From positions 1 through 63,224 of the forward strand of contig QKEJ01000011.1 in NCBI GenBank assembly GCA_003252375.1: DNA of 63,224 bases, in the 5' to 3' direction. A program made the position numbers and the translations under genes. Below, in pieces: positions 39,783 through 50,000 of the stretch. How positions within the stretch are numbered: the stretch's first letter is position 1; each line of letters starts with the position of its first letter. Under the pieces are notes generated by a model. The model did no database searches. It saw only the letters and a list, made by a program, of their open reading frames with translations, and was not told the DNA's origin. This DNA is from Halodesulfovibrio sp. GTDB lineage: Bacteria; Desulfobacterota; Desulfovibrionia; Desulfovibrionales; Desulfovibrionaceae.

Positions 39783-40835
39783 TTAATTCTTGACGGCCTT
39801 GCCGAAGCTGGTCAGCTCTTCATTGGCGCTGATCGCTTCAACCAGGCGTTCGTTGGTTTTCTTTTCCACGAAAGTGGCTGCCATCCTGATCGCATTGGTG
39901 ATGGCCTTGGTGTTGGACGCCCCATGGCAGACAATGGCGATACCCTTGAGGCCGAGCACCGGCGCACCGCCGTACTCGGCGTAGTCCACCATCCGTGCAA
40001 CCCGTTTGAAGGCGCTTTTTGCGAGCAGCGTTCCCAGCTTGGCAATGAAGCTGGAGAGCAGCTCGCGCTTGAGGATGCGGCTCATGGATGAGCTCAGGCC
40101 TTCGCTGAGCTTGAGTGCCACGTTGCCGACAAAGCCGTCGCACACGATGATGTCCACATCGCCGGTGAACAGGTCGCGTCCTTCGACATTGCCGACGAAC
40201 CGCAGATTCTTGCCCATCTTGAACAGATCATACGCTTCCTTGACCTGCGAATTGCCCTTGCCTTCCTCCTCTCCGATGGAGAGCAGGCCGATGCGGGGCG
40301 ATTCATACTCAAGCAGGTCCTTGACGTAGGCGTTGGCCATGAGGCCGAACTGAAACAGATGGTGCGGCTTGCAGTCCACATTGGCGCCCACGTCCAGAAG
40401 GACGATGGGCTTCTTTTCCGTGGGCATGACGCTGGCGAGCGCCGGGCGGTCAACGCCCGGAATCCGCCCCATGATGAACATGCCGCAGGCAACGGTGGCT
40501 CCGGAGTTTCCGGCGCTCACCACCCCGTCGGCCTTGCCTTCCTTGACAAGGCGGCATGCCACCTGGATGGACGCGTTCTTCTTGCGGCGCAGGATATCGG
40601 ACGGCTTTTCGTCCATGCCGGCTACTTCATCCGTATGGACAATATCATAGACCACCTTGCCGGAGAGATGTCCGGAAGGCAGCTTGGCAAGCTCGGCCTT
40701 GATTTTTTCTGCGTCGCCGACCAGTGCGAGCCTGACTCCGAATTGACGGGCAGCCTCTATGGCACCGGGAATGTTGACGGCGGGGCCGTGGTCCCCGCCC
40801 ATGACGTCCACGGCGATGACAGGACTTTTATGCAT
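39783..40835 (-). CDS. plsX: Phosphate acyltransferase PlsX
   Basis: A 350-residue enzyme making acyl-phosphate from acyl-ACP for phospholipid synthesis. Family blocks are VIAVDVMGGDHGP at the N-terminus, DGVVSAGNSGATVACG, VLLDVGANVDCKPHHL and VCDGFVGNVALKLSEG. Its start (ATG 40835) overlaps the end of rpmF by 8 nt, so the two genes are coupled; the rpmF-plsX-fabH order is conserved in many bacteria. Confidence 0.97.
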   Translation of the reverse strand: MHKSPVIAVDVMGGDHGPAVNIPGAIEAARQFGVRLALVGDAEKIKAELAKLPSGHLSGKVVYDIVHTDEVAGMDEKPSDILRRKKNASIQVACRLVKEGKADGVVSAGNSGATVACGMFIMGRIPGVDRPALASVMPTEKKPIVLLDVGANVDCKPHHLFQFGLMANAYVKDLLEYESPRIGLLSIGEEEGKGNSQVKEAYDLFKMGKNLRFVGNVEGRDLFTGDVDIIVCDGFVGNVALKLSEGLSSSMSRILKRELLSSFIAKLGTLLAKSAFKRVARMVDYAEYGGAPVLGLKGIAIVCHGASNTKAITNAIRMAATFVEKKTNERLVEAISANEELTSFGKAVKN

Positions 40836-41004
40836 TTTCCTTAGTCATCTGGCGGCCGTTGTAGGTACCGCAGGCGGCACAAACACGGTGGGGCAGAGCG
40901 GCTTCACCGCACTGGCAGAAGACTACGGTGGGAACGGCTACGCGATGATGGGCGCGACGCATGCCCTTCTTGGACTTGGATTTCTTGTTCTGTGCTACGG
41001 CCAT
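40828..41004 (-). CDS. rpmF: Ribosomal protein L32
   Basis: A 58-residue protein of the large ribosomal subunit, beginning MAVAQNKKSKSKKGMRRAHH. Four cysteines in CQC...CAAC form a zinc ribbon, so this is the zinc-binding (C+) form. The start at 41004 has AGAGGAATAGTC upstream. It is easily missed because of its size. It sits between yceD and plsX, the standard order. Confidence 0.97.
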   Translation of the reverse strand: MAVAQNKKSKSKKGMRRAHHRVAVPTVVFCQCGEAALPHRVCAACGTYNGRQMTKENA

Positions 41005-41061
41005 GACTATTCCTCTCTTTGTTTCCCTTCGTCCGTCGCCGGACGAATAGGGCTATGATGC

Positions 41062-41592
41062 TTATTTCTTGAGCTTGAGATTCTGCAGCACTGCAAGACG
41101 GGGGTCAAGTTCCTCGTGCGTGCAGTCGCAGGTTCCCGTATTCAGATCAGTGCCACACATGGGACAAAGTCCCTTGCAGGTGTCACTGCACAGCGGCTTC
41201 AGTGGCAGGGCCACGGAAAACTCTTCCCAGAGCAGGGCGGAAACCTCGATCTCCAGTCCCTGTCCGTCCAGCGCGGGACGGATGGCAGGGTCCTGACCGG
41301 GCTCCTGCAGGTCTTCCTGCATGGAAAACAGTTCGGTGAACCGTTGGTCGATCCGGACGGTGGCATCTTCCGCGCAGCGGTCGCACGGCATGGCAACCGT
41401 TCCGGCCAGACGGCCGTGAACGAGGCAGCCCCCATCCTGCGGAGTGAGGTGGAGCGTTGCCTGGAGCGCATCCACAATGCGGTAGGGCAGGGAGAATTCC
41501 GCAATCGGTTCCAGCCAGATGGACTGGGTGTCAATGCGGACTTCCTGACCCTCTGCGGGGATGTCGCGTGTTGGTATCCAAATTTGTGTCAT
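41062..41592 (-). CDS. YceD family protein (DUF177)
   Basis: A 176-residue protein of the DUF177/YceD family, normally encoded directly before rpmF. A metal-binding cysteine cluster is near the C-terminus: CSDTCKGLCPMCG followed by TGTCDC. YceD homologues are linked to 23S rRNA accumulation in plants and bacteria. It is the first gene of the yceD-rpmF-plsX-fab run and divergent from rpmB, sharing the 189-nt spacer. Confidence 0.92.
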   Translation of the reverse strand: MTQIWIPTRDIPAEGQEVRIDTQSIWLEPIAEFSLPYRIVDALQATLHLTPQDGGCLVHGRLAGTVAMPCDRCAEDATVRIDQRFTELFSMQEDLQEPGQDPAIRPALDGQGLEIEVSALLWEEFSVALPLKPLCSDTCKGLCPMCGTDLNTGTCDCTHEELDPRLAVLQNLKLKK

Positions 41593-41655
41593 AGTGTTCT
41601 ATCCTTGCGGAAGGCGATTTCTACATGCGACCTGCTCGACTTGTCAAGAAAAGGG

Positions 41656-41682
41656 TTGCCTTTTTTGAAATGAGGGTATAAT
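41656..41682 (+). promoter_or_regulatory. Candidate sigma-70 promoter of rpmB
   Basis: TTGCCT (41656-41661) and a perfect TATAAT (41677-41682) are separated by 15 nt, slightly short of the ideal. They read towards rpmB with a leader of about 95 nt. Confidence 0.55.
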
Positions 41683-41781
41683 ACACCCATCTCTTTGCAG
41701 GTACAGAGGGAACAACCCCGGTGGGGGCCCGACCTGCGGATGAACAAGACCAATTTTTTTCATCATATATGGAGGATCGCC

Positions 41782-41991
41782 ATGTCTAAAGAATGCGCAA
41801 TCTGCGGCAAGAAGCCCCAGACCGGTAACCTGGTTTCCCACTCCAACATTAAGACCAAGCGTCGTTTTCTGCCTAACCTGCAGTCCGTTCGCCATCAGCT
41901 TCCCAACGGTGAAGTGAAGAGCCTTACCGTGTGCACCCGCTGCATCCGTTCCGGTGCCGTGGTGAAGCCTGTTACCAAGAAGAAAGCCTAG
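41782..41991 (+). CDS. rpmB: Ribosomal protein L28
   Basis: The 69-residue large-subunit protein, [20 protein letters not shown]. Cysteines CAIC and CTRC form a zinc-binding set (C+ form). ATG 41782 has GGAGGATCGCC upstream; the longer frame to 41695 is leader. It is monocistronic, with a strong terminator 32 nt after the stop. Confidence 0.97.
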   Translation: MSKECAICGKKPQTGNLVSHSNIKTKRRFLPNLQSVRHQLPNGEVKSLTVCTRCIRSGAVVKPVTKKKA

Positions 41992-42022
41992 TTCCTGCAG
42001 GCGATCCTGACTGGATGAAAAG

Positions 42023-42050
42023 AGCCCCGATTTCCATCGGGGCTTTTTTT
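42023..42050 (+). terminator. Rho-independent terminator of rpmB
   Basis: The arms AGCCCCGAT and ATCGGGGCT have loop TTCC and are followed by seven T residues. Confidence 0.95.
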
Positions 42051-42120
42051 GTGCCTGCGTGACATATTCGCCATGACGGAATGCGCCAAGGCAGGATACG
42101 CGTGGTGCATTGGAGGTGGC

Positions 42121-42990
42121 ATGCTCTGGTTTGTTCCTGCGCTGGGTACCGCATTCTTTTCCGCCCTTGAGGCCGCCGTTACCAAACGGTGGCTGGGGCA
42201 TCTGACCCGCTGCGACATGCTGGCCTGTCTTCTCGGATGGAGTTGGCCCTTCTTTGCCGCCTATATATTAATGATGGGACCTGCCTCTCTGGCTCCTGCC
42301 TTCTGGGCCGGGCTGACCGTGTTGCTGCCCCTGAATATTGTCGGGACCTTTGTGCAGTACGAGGCCGTCCGCAGTGCGCCGCTTTCCCTGACCATGCCCC
42401 TCATGGCCTTCACTCCCGCGTTCATGATGCCGGTCGGTGTGCTTGTGCTTGGAGAAATCCCTTCCCTTTTCGGCCTGGGCGGCATTCTGTTGGTGGTGGC
42501 CGGCAGTTGGGTGCTCAATGCCGATTCCGCTGCAGGGGGTGACATGCTTGCTCCGTTCAGGGCCATCCTGCGCGAGCACGGGTCCCGTATGGCCCTGCTT
42601 GCCTCGTTCATATGGGCCTTCGGTGCCGTGCTTTCCAAGACACTGGCCCTGTCCGGCGATCCGCTCTACGCCGGAGCCATGTTTTTCTGCATTCACAATG
42701 CCGTTCTTGTCCTCGGTCTTTTCCTGTCCGGCCGCTCCTCCCCGCGCGTGCTTCTGCGCCATCCTGTGTCCGGACTGGTGTCCGGGCTGATGCTGGTGGC
42801 GCACATCGCCTGTCACTACACAGCCATAACCATGGTCGCGGCTGCCTACATGATTGCCATCAAACGGTTGAACGGGATTATCTCCGTGGGAATCGGTGGC
42901 ATGTTCTTTGGTGATGCCGGACTGCGCATGCGCCTTGCCGGTGCCGGAATCATGGCTGCCGGAGCGGCCGTCATCGTCCTGTGGGGGTAG
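42121..42990 (+). CDS. EamA/DMT-family transporter
   Basis: A 289-residue inner-membrane protein with about ten hydrophobic segments in two halves, the EamA repeat pattern: LGTAFFSALEAAVTKRW in the first half, and LLASFIWAFGAVLSKTLALSG in the second. The substrate cannot be predicted. ATG 42121 is chosen because GGAGGTGGC lies just upstream and the protein begins at the first membrane helix; the longer frame to 42049 crosses the rpmB terminator. Confidence 0.87.
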   Translation: MLWFVPALGTAFFSALEAAVTKRWLGHLTRCDMLACLLGWSWPFFAAYILMMGPASLAPAFWAGLTVLLPLNIVGTFVQYEAVRSAPLSLTMPLMAFTPAFMMPVGVLVLGEIPSLFGLGGILLVVAGSWVLNADSAAGGDMLAPFRAILREHGSRMALLASFIWAFGAVLSKTLALSGDPLYAGAMFFCIHNAVLVLGLFLSGRSSPRVLLRHPVSGLVSGLMLVAHIACHYTAITMVAAAYMIAIKRLNGIISVGIGGMFFGDAGLRMRLAGAGIMAAGAAVIVLWG

Positions 42991-43156
42991 GATAGGAGCG
43001 TCCGCAAAAAGCCGACGGGGCTTTAGGGCTTGCCTTCGGTGCCAGAATGGTTACCAATGACGGAACACGCCGCTGCATCCCGATATCGGAGTCTGCCGGT
43101 GCGGTACCGGATTCGGACAGCGGGACGCGGCGCAACACCCCAACACGGGATACTGC

Positions 43157-43732
43157 ATGTTTTCGAGACTGTTTCTGCTGTTTACGCTCATCCCCGTCCT
43201 GGAACTGTACACCCTTGTCCAGGTCGGCTCTGTCATAGGGGCACCCTCCACCATCCTTATCGTTATCCTTACCGGTGTTGCCGGCGCATGGCTGGCCCGC
43301 ATGGAAGGGTTCAATACCATGATGAAGGTGCGCGAAAGCCTGAATCAGGGCCGCATGCCCGCGGACGAACTGGTTGAGGGCCTGCTCATTCTGGTTGCGG
43401 GCATCCTTTTGCTTACCCCCGGGTTCATCACCGACTGCATGGGCTTGATCATGCTGTTGCCCTTTACCCGCAAGCCTCTTGCCCGTGTGCTGCGCAAGCA
43501 GATGAGTGCGTCCGTGCAGATGCAGGGCACCGGGGCCCGTGGCGGAAATGCCGCCGGGTTTACCTATTACACGTGGCATTCCTCGGGGCAGACGAATGGC
43601 CCCGCGCAGCCCGATCCCTTCGCCAACCTTGGCCGCAACGGTCTTCATGGCGATGCTGACGGAGCCAAGGAACCGCCGCGAAAAGCCATGGTCATCGACT
43701 GTGAGCCCATAGAGCCCGATGACAAAAAATAG
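43157..43732 (+). CDS. fxsA: FxsA family membrane protein
   Basis: A 191-residue protein with an N-terminal FxsA domain ([56 protein letters not shown]) of three or four membrane helices and a Gly/Pro-rich soluble tail of about 75 residues. In E. coli, excess FxsA relieves phage T7 exclusion by F; its normal role is unknown. The stop overlaps the frame of creA upstream, but creA probably starts 34 nt later. Confidence 0.9.
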   Translation: MFSRLFLLFTLIPVLELYTLVQVGSVIGAPSTILIVILTGVAGAWLARMEGFNTMMKVRESLNQGRMPADELVEGLLILVAGILLLTPGFITDCMGLIMLLPFTRKPLARVLRKQMSASVQMQGTGARGGNAAGFTYYTWHSSGQTNGPAQPDPFANLGRNGLHGDADGAKEPPRKAMVIDCEPIEPDDKK

Positions 43733-43766
43733 TGATTCCACAGTAGACCTCCGAGCAGGTGGTTGC

Positions 43767-44249
43767 ATGCTGAACAGCCGTATTGCGCTTCTGTGTCTTG
43801 TGGTTGCCCTGCTGCTGCCCGTGATTGCCCGTGCCGAAACCATCGGATCGGTGAACACGGTCTTCAAGATGCTTGGCGCCAATGACAAGATTGTGGTGGA
43901 GGCCTTTGATGATCCCGATATTGATGGCGTCACCTGCTATCTGAGCCGGGCCAAGAAGGGCGGAGTGTCCGGTTCTCTTGGGCTGGCGGAAGACACTTCG
44001 GATGCTTCCATAGCCTGCCGGCAGACCGGTCCCATTACCCTGCCCGACGCTGTGCGCCGCAAGAAGCTTGATGGCGAGGAAGTGTTCAGGAAGCGGACAT
44101 CGCTGCTTTTCAAGACCATGCAGGTGGTTCGCTTTTATGACGAAAAGCGCAACGTGATCATCTATCTGACCTACAGTGACAGGCTTATCGAAGGGTCTCC
44201 CAAGAATTCCATCAGCTGCGTTCCTGTCATGCCGTGGGGCGAGCCCTAG
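43767..44249 (+). CDS. creA: CreA family protein
   Basis: A 160-residue exported protein. A cleavable signal peptide ends near VIARA-ETIG, then come the CreA family blocks [48 protein letters not shown] and [15 protein letters not shown]. Function is unknown. Two conserved cysteines might pair in the periplasm. ATG 43767 has AGGTGG upstream; the frame back to 43719 overlaps fxsA and is less likely. Confidence 0.9.
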   Translation: MLNSRIALLCLVVALLLPVIARAETIGSVNTVFKMLGANDKIVVEAFDDPDIDGVTCYLSRAKKGGVSGSLGLAEDTSDASIACRQTGPITLPDAVRRKKLDGEEVFRKRTSLLFKTMQVVRFYDEKRNVIIYLTYSDRLIEGSPKNSISCVPVMPWGEP

Positions 44250-44296
44250 GGGGCCTTGCTGCATCGTGCGGAATGCCTGAACGACAGCGCGGTCCA

Positions 44297-45901
44297 TCAG
44301 TCCTGAGTATCGTCCGTTTCGGGGGGCCTGCGATACTGGATAACGGCGTCCACAAGCTCCTGCCGGTGGTAGGGTTTGCTCATGACGGTCTGGAATAATC
44401 CCGGTGTCTGCAGCAGCTGCCGGTTTTCCGAAAAGGCAGTAAGGGCCACGACAGGAATATCCTTTGTGGCTTCGCCGCATTCGCCCGCTCGGATGCGTTG
44501 CGTGATGATGATGCCGTTGGGGCCCGGCAGCTGGATGTCCATGAGCACCAGGTCAAATGGGCTCTCTGCCAGCAGGGCAAGTGCTTCCGGGCCATCCTGC
44601 GCCACGCTGACCACATGCCCTGCCATTTCCAGCAGCCCCTTGCCAGCCGCCTGGCTTATGGGGTCATCCTCCACCAGCAGTACCCGGGTGCTCTGAACCA
44701 CTGCCTGTTCACGTTGTGCGCCGTGCTCATCGGCCGCCACGATCTCAAACGGCAGCATCACGTGAAAGGTGCTTCCCTTGTGCTCCTCGCTCTCTCCCCA
44801 TATCCGTCCTCCCAGCTTGCGGGCGAGACTGCGGCTGATGGACAGACCGAGTCCTGCTCCGCTGAACTCCTTGGTGAGAAAGTCCTCTGCAATGGTAAAG
44901 CTCTTGAAAATATGTTTCATGGCCTGCGGCGAAATGCCTATGCCCGTGTCACGCACCGTGAAGAGCAGGTTGATGAAGCGGGAGCCGGGTGTGGTGTCGC
45001 CTTGTCGGCTGATCGTCATCTCCACGGAGCCACGCAAGGTGTAGCGCACGGCATTGGAGAGCACGTTGGTCAGTATCTGCTTCACACAGCCGGGATCACC
45101 CATGACCTCATCGGGTACATCCTTGTCAATTTGTACGGAAAACGTCACGCCTTTGGCCTGTGCCTGAGAGGTAAAGATATCCAACAGAGGGGTGAGCATG
45201 TTCTGCAGGGATATCCGTTTCCGTTCCGTTGCCAGCTTGCCGCTTTCTATGTGCGAGAGTTCAAGCAGCGATGAGACGAGGGAGCCAAGGCGCAGGGCGG
45301 AGTGGTTGAGCATGGAGACCAGTTCCTTTTGCGAAGCGGTCAGATGGCTATCCTCCAGCAGCTGCACCATGCCCTGAATGCCGTTCAGGGGGGTGCGCAG
45401 TTCGTGGCTGATGTTGGCCAGAAAGACGCTCTTGGCCTGACTTGCCGCCTCGGCAGCTTCCTTGGCGGTGGTCAGTTCCGCCGTGCGCTTGGTAACCTGC
45501 TCCTCCAGTATCCGGTTCTGGTTGTACAGGGAGAGATGGGTCCGCAGCCGGGCGACAACCGTGGGGGGGCTGAACGGCTTGGTGATGAAGTCCACCGCAC
45601 CGAGCTTGAACCCTTTTTCCTCGTCCACGGGACTGCTGAGCGCAGTGACGAAGATGACGGGGATGCCGCTGGTTTCCGGGCGTTCCTTCAGGCGGCGGCA
45701 AACCTCGTACCCGTCCATGTTGGGCATGATGATGTCCAGCAGGATGATGTCCGGCGGCATGGAACGGGCAATTTCCAGCGCATCTGTCCCGTTCGTGGCG
45801 ACGCTCAGGGCAAATTCCGCCTGCAGGATGGCGTAGAGCATCTCGATGTTGGCCGGGGTGTCGTCCACAACGAGGACGCGGTACTGCTTGCCCGTCATCA
45901 T
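44297..45901 (-). CDS. REC-histidine kinase-REC hybrid protein
   Basis: A 534-residue soluble signalling protein. The N-terminal receiver has phospho-acceptor Asp56 ([12 protein letters not shown]). A short linker leads to HisKA ([11 protein letters not shown]), HATPase_c ([21 protein letters not shown]) and a C-terminal receiver ([23 protein letters not shown]). It has no sensor or membrane segment, so its input probably comes through the first receiver. The ATG overlaps the stop of the HD-GYP gene (ATGATG), so it is translationally coupled. It is the last gene of the three-gene signalling operon. Confidence 0.94.
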   Translation of the reverse strand: MMTGKQYRVLVVDDTPANIEMLYAILQAEFALSVATNGTDALEIARSMPPDIILLDIIMPNMDGYEVCRRLKERPETSGIPVIFVTALSSPVDEEKGFKLGAVDFITKPFSPPTVVARLRTHLSLYNQNRILEEQVTKRTAELTTAKEAAEAASQAKSVFLANISHELRTPLNGIQGMVQLLEDSHLTASQKELVSMLNHSALRLGSLVSSLLELSHIESGKLATERKRISLQNMLTPLLDIFTSQAQAKGVTFSVQIDKDVPDEVMGDPGCVKQILTNVLSNAVRYTLRGSVEMTISRQGDTTPGSRFINLLFTVRDTGIGISPQAMKHIFKSFTIAEDFLTKEFSGAGLGLSISRSLARKLGGRIWGESEEHKGSTFHVMLPFEIVAADEHGAQREQAVVQSTRVLLVEDDPISQAAGKGLLEMAGHVVSVAQDGPEALALLAESPFDLVLMDIQLPGPNGIIITQRIRAGECGEATKDIPVVALTAFSENRQLLQTPGLFQTVMSKPYHRQELVDAVIQYRRPPETDDTQD

Positions 45902-47025
45902 GGTGCCACCTTCCTCTGGTCGAAGCCGCACATGGTCTCGTCAAGCAGGCACTGGCGCTCTTCCTCAAAGTCGGCATGCGTGATGGCGATGGTCCGTATC
46001 TCCTCTTCAAGATCCATGAACGCCGCAGTGATTTCCGGGTCGAACTGCTTGCCTGCCCCTTCCCGCACGATGCCGAGCGCATCGCTGTGGGAAATGGGAT
46101 CCTTGTATACCCGTTTGCTGATGAGGGCGTCATACACGTCCGCCAGGGCCATCAATCGGCCCGCAACGGGGATGGCGCTGCCGGAAATGCCCTGCGGATA
46201 GCCCTTGCCATTCCACCACTCGTGATGGCTGTGGGCTATCTCGCGTGCGAGCCGCAGGAACGAGTTGTGGGAATTGAGCATGGATTCGGCGCGTTGCAAG
46301 GTTTCCTTGCCATAGACCGTATGCAGCTTCATGATGGCGAATTCCTCGTCCGTCAGCCGACCGGGTTTGAGAAGAATGTGGTCGGGAATGCCTATCTTTC
46401 CGATGTCATGCAGGGGGGCAGAGGCATGGAGGATATCGACGGGAATATCAGACAGGTAGGGCTTGTACAGGGGGTGATCGCGCAGCTGCTCTGCAAGTAG
46501 TTTGACATACAGCTGAGTGCGTCTGATATGGCCGCCGAGTTCGTTGTCCCGCATTTCGGCAAGGCAGGCCATGCTGAAGATGGTCACGGACTGGGTAAGG
46601 GATATCTCCTGAGTCCGCTCGTCTACAAGCTGTTCAAGATTGTCCTGATAATGCTTGAGCTTCAAATGGTTGCTGATGCGGGCCTTGATGATGGGGGGGC
46701 TGAATGGCTTTGTGATGTAATCCACGGCCCCCAGTTTCAGGCCCTTGGTCTCAGCCTGGATATCCGAGAGCGTGGTCACGAAGAGAATGGGGATGTTTGT
46801 GGTTTCCGGGTCGGCCTTCAACTGGCGGCAGACCTCGTATCCGTTGATGTCTCCCATGATGATGTCGAGCAGGATGAGATCCGGCTTCGGGGCCTTGGCG
46901 GCAAGCCGCAGTGCATCCGTGCCGTTGGTTGCGGCGCTGATGGCGTAATCGTCCTCGAGTATATCCTTGAGAATGAGGATGTTGGCCGGTGTGTCGTCCA
47001 CGATGAGCAGTCGCTGGCGTGTCAT
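45898..47025 (-). CDS. Response regulator with HD-GYP domain (c-di-GMP phosphodiesterase)
   Basis: A 375-residue output protein. The receiver has Asp54 ([13 protein letters not shown]). A short coiled linker ([17 protein letters not shown]) precedes an HD-GYP domain with the complete motifs [10 protein letters not shown] and [13 protein letters not shown], the pattern of active c-di-GMP hydrolases. It overlaps the upstream kinase gene by 4 nt (ATGA) and the downstream hybrid by 4 nt. The upstream kinase, or its own hybrid partner, is the likely phosphate donor. Confidence 0.95.
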   Translation of the reverse strand: MTRQRLLIVDDTPANILILKDILEDDYAISAATNGTDALRLAAKAPKPDLILLDIIMGDINGYEVCRQLKADPETTNIPILFVTTLSDIQAETKGLKLGAVDYITKPFSPPIIKARISNHLKLKHYQDNLEQLVDERTQEISLTQSVTIFSMACLAEMRDNELGGHIRRTQLYVKLLAEQLRDHPLYKPYLSDIPVDILHASAPLHDIGKIGIPDHILLKPGRLTDEEFAIMKLHTVYGKETLQRAESMLNSHNSFLRLAREIAHSHHEWWNGKGYPQGISGSAIPVAGRLMALADVYDALISKRVYKDPISHSDALGIVREGAGKQFDPEITAAFMDLEEEIRTIAITHADFEEERQCLLDETMCGFDQRKVAP

Positions 47026-50000
47026 TGCACCTCTCCGGAGTGGGCCTCGGGAATTTTGGAGGCTATTGACTGGAGACGGACCAGAGCCTTCTTGAAGGCA
47101 AACGAGGCGTAGTCGTTCCGCAGGCTTTCTGCCTCAACAGGAGCCAGTCTCGTCAGGGTCGCGTACAGGCTGTCAAACAGCGAAAGAGCGGCCATGTCAT
47201 GGATGGCCGTAACCCGTTGCAGTTCGGCAAAGGCGCTGGCCAGGGTGGCCCCTTCGAGCAGGGAGGGGGCGGAGGCGGGATCCTCGGCTGCGGCATGGCC
47301 AGCCTGCCGGAGCTCGATGCCCTGGGAAAATTCCTCGAGAACACGGGGAATCTCCGCCATGACCCGTGCAAGCTGTTCTTCCACATCCAGAAGAGGCGCC
47401 ATCAGGTCCTCCTCTCCCTCTCTGAGACTGTCGCAGGCTCGGGCGGCTGCGGCGTGCACGTCCATGGCCCCGATATTGCCCGCCACCCCCTTGAGAGTGT
47501 GCAGAAGCCGGAATGCCAGATCATTGCTGCCGCTTTGCAGGCAGTTTCGTACCCGTTCCACGATATGGGTGTTGTCGTTGGCGAACCCGGAAAGCAGGCT
47601 GACGTACAGCTGTGCGTTCTGGCGCACCCGGCGCAGGCCCGCCGTTATATCCAGGTGCTCGGTGGCGGGGATGACGGCGGTTTCCACAGCCTGCTCGGCC
47701 GGCATAACAGGAGCGCCCGGTGCATCCTCAGGTGTCCACCCGCCCTGTGGTATCCACTTGCCGAGGGTGCTGTAGAGCTGGTCCGGATCCACAGGTTTGT
47801 TGACATGATCATTCATGCCGGTGTTGAGGCTGACTTCCCGGTCGGTGCTCAAGGCGTGGGCGGTCATGGCGATGATGGGCAGGCCCTGCAGTTCCGGAAT
47901 GTTCCGGATGTGTCTTGTGGCCTCCAGTCCATCCATGACCGGCATCTGAATATCCATGAGCACAGCCTGGAACTCCTGCTCCCGGACCCGTTCCAGCGCC
48001 TCCTGGCCGTTTTCTGCAACAGTGATCTTCAGGCCGGCTCCTTCCAGCAGCTCCCGCGCCACCTGTCTGTTGAGCTCGTTGTCCTCTGCCAGCAGAATGC
48101 GGGCTCCGCGGATGTGCGGGGGAATTTCCTCCCGCGTTTCGGAAAGCGCGGGCATGACGCTGAGTGCGCCCGGTTCGTTGAAGGCATCCAGAAGCACGTT
48201 GAACAGGAGAGACCGGTTGATGGGTTTGAGAATGAGGCCGTCCACCTTTTCGCTCTGGATGCGCTGCCTGATTTCCTCCCGGCCATACGCGGTCACGATG
48301 ATGAACTTCGGCAGGTGCTTGATGTCGGGGTGGGTGCGCAGGGCGCGGATGCAGCCCAGACCATCCACTTCGGGCATCTTCCAGTCCATGAACACCACGT
48401 CGAAGGGGGGATCGGCCTTCAGCGTTTTTTCTATGGCTTCCTGACATCCGCACGCCTCTTCGGGATCCAGTCCGAACGAGGAGAGCGTTTCCCGCAATAC
48501 CTGACGCGCCGTGAGATTGTCGTCCACCACGAGTACCCGGCAGTGGGTGAGGGAGGGAGGCATGGAGGGCGCGTCGTGCGCCACGTGAATAACCGGCATG
48601 GTCAGCTCGAAATTGAACGTGGTGCCAAGACCTTCCGCACTGGTGCACGTGAGGTCACCGCCCAGCAGGGAGACCAGACGCTGGGATATGCTCAGGCCGA
48701 GCCCTGTTCCTCCGTACTGGCGGGTGGTGGAGCCGTCCGCCTGCATGAAGGGGGTGTACAGGTTTGCCAGACTTTCCTCGTTGAGGCCGATGCCGGTGTC
48801 CCGTACGTTGAACTGGAGGGTGGCGTTTTCCTTGTCCTGCTGCATCACCTGCACGCTGATGACGACTTCACCTTCATCCGTGAATTTGATGGCATTGTTG
48901 ACGAGGTTGATGAGCACCTGCCCCAGCCGCAGTGAATCTCCATAGAGTCCGTCGGGAATGTCGGAGGGAATGGAAACGAGGAGTTCAAGCCCCTTTTCCT
49001 CCGCCGGCAGGCAGACGATGTCGACAATGCTGTCGATAACCGTGGTCAGTGAGAACGGGTGCGGGTCAATGACCAGTTTTTCGGCCTCTATCTTGGAGAA
49101 GTCGAGGATATCGTTGATGATGCGCAGCAGGGTGTCCGCAGCGACCTTTATCTTGGTGACATAATCCTGCTGACGGAGCGTGAGCTTCGTGCGCAGGGCC
49201 AGATGGCTCATGCCGATAATGGCGTTCATGGGGGTCCGGATCTCATGGCTCATGCGGGCAAGGAATTCGCTCTTGGCCCTGTTGGCCTTTTCCGCCTGCA
49301 TGCGGGCTGTTTCCAATTCCTTCTCGTTATGCACCCGGTCGGTTATGTCTCGCGTGATGCCGCGCAAGGCGGAAACCATGCCGTTTTCGTCGTATACCAG
49401 ATTCCCGGATGAATACAGCCACACGGTGCTGCCGTTGCGGTGCGTTTCGGCTTCTTCCCAATGGATATGCCGCCGACGGCGCGCCGGGCCGCGTCTGTCC
49501 GTGCCCACCGCCTCAAGCAGGGGAGCCATGCTGAACGGCGTGGTCCCCAGCACGTCTTCCTGCATGTGCCCCAGCACGTCGTATATGCGCGGGTTCACGT
49601 AGGTGAGATGCCCTTCAGGGTCGGCTTCCCATACGATATCCCATGAACTGTCCATGATCTGCTTGAAGCGCAGCTGGTTGTGCTCAATCACCTTTTGGCT
49701 GGCCGCACGTTCCGCATGATGTCGTGCGCGGATGATCAGGGAGACGCCCAGGAGCAGTTCGATGACCAGAAAGATGAAGATGAACTTGTTGCGAATACCG
49801 GATGCCTGCATGGCCAGGGTCTGCGCGGGGACGATGCTGACCACCTTCCAGAGGATGGCCGAGGGGGAGTTGCTGACGGTGTTGGCTTCCGGGGCATAGT
49901 AGACGGTGCTGAACGTGGTGATGCCGTGATTGTCGGTGATCTGGCCCCGGTTGGAGCCGGCAAGCTCCTTCCAGGCGTCAGGATAGTCTCGGGAAAAGGT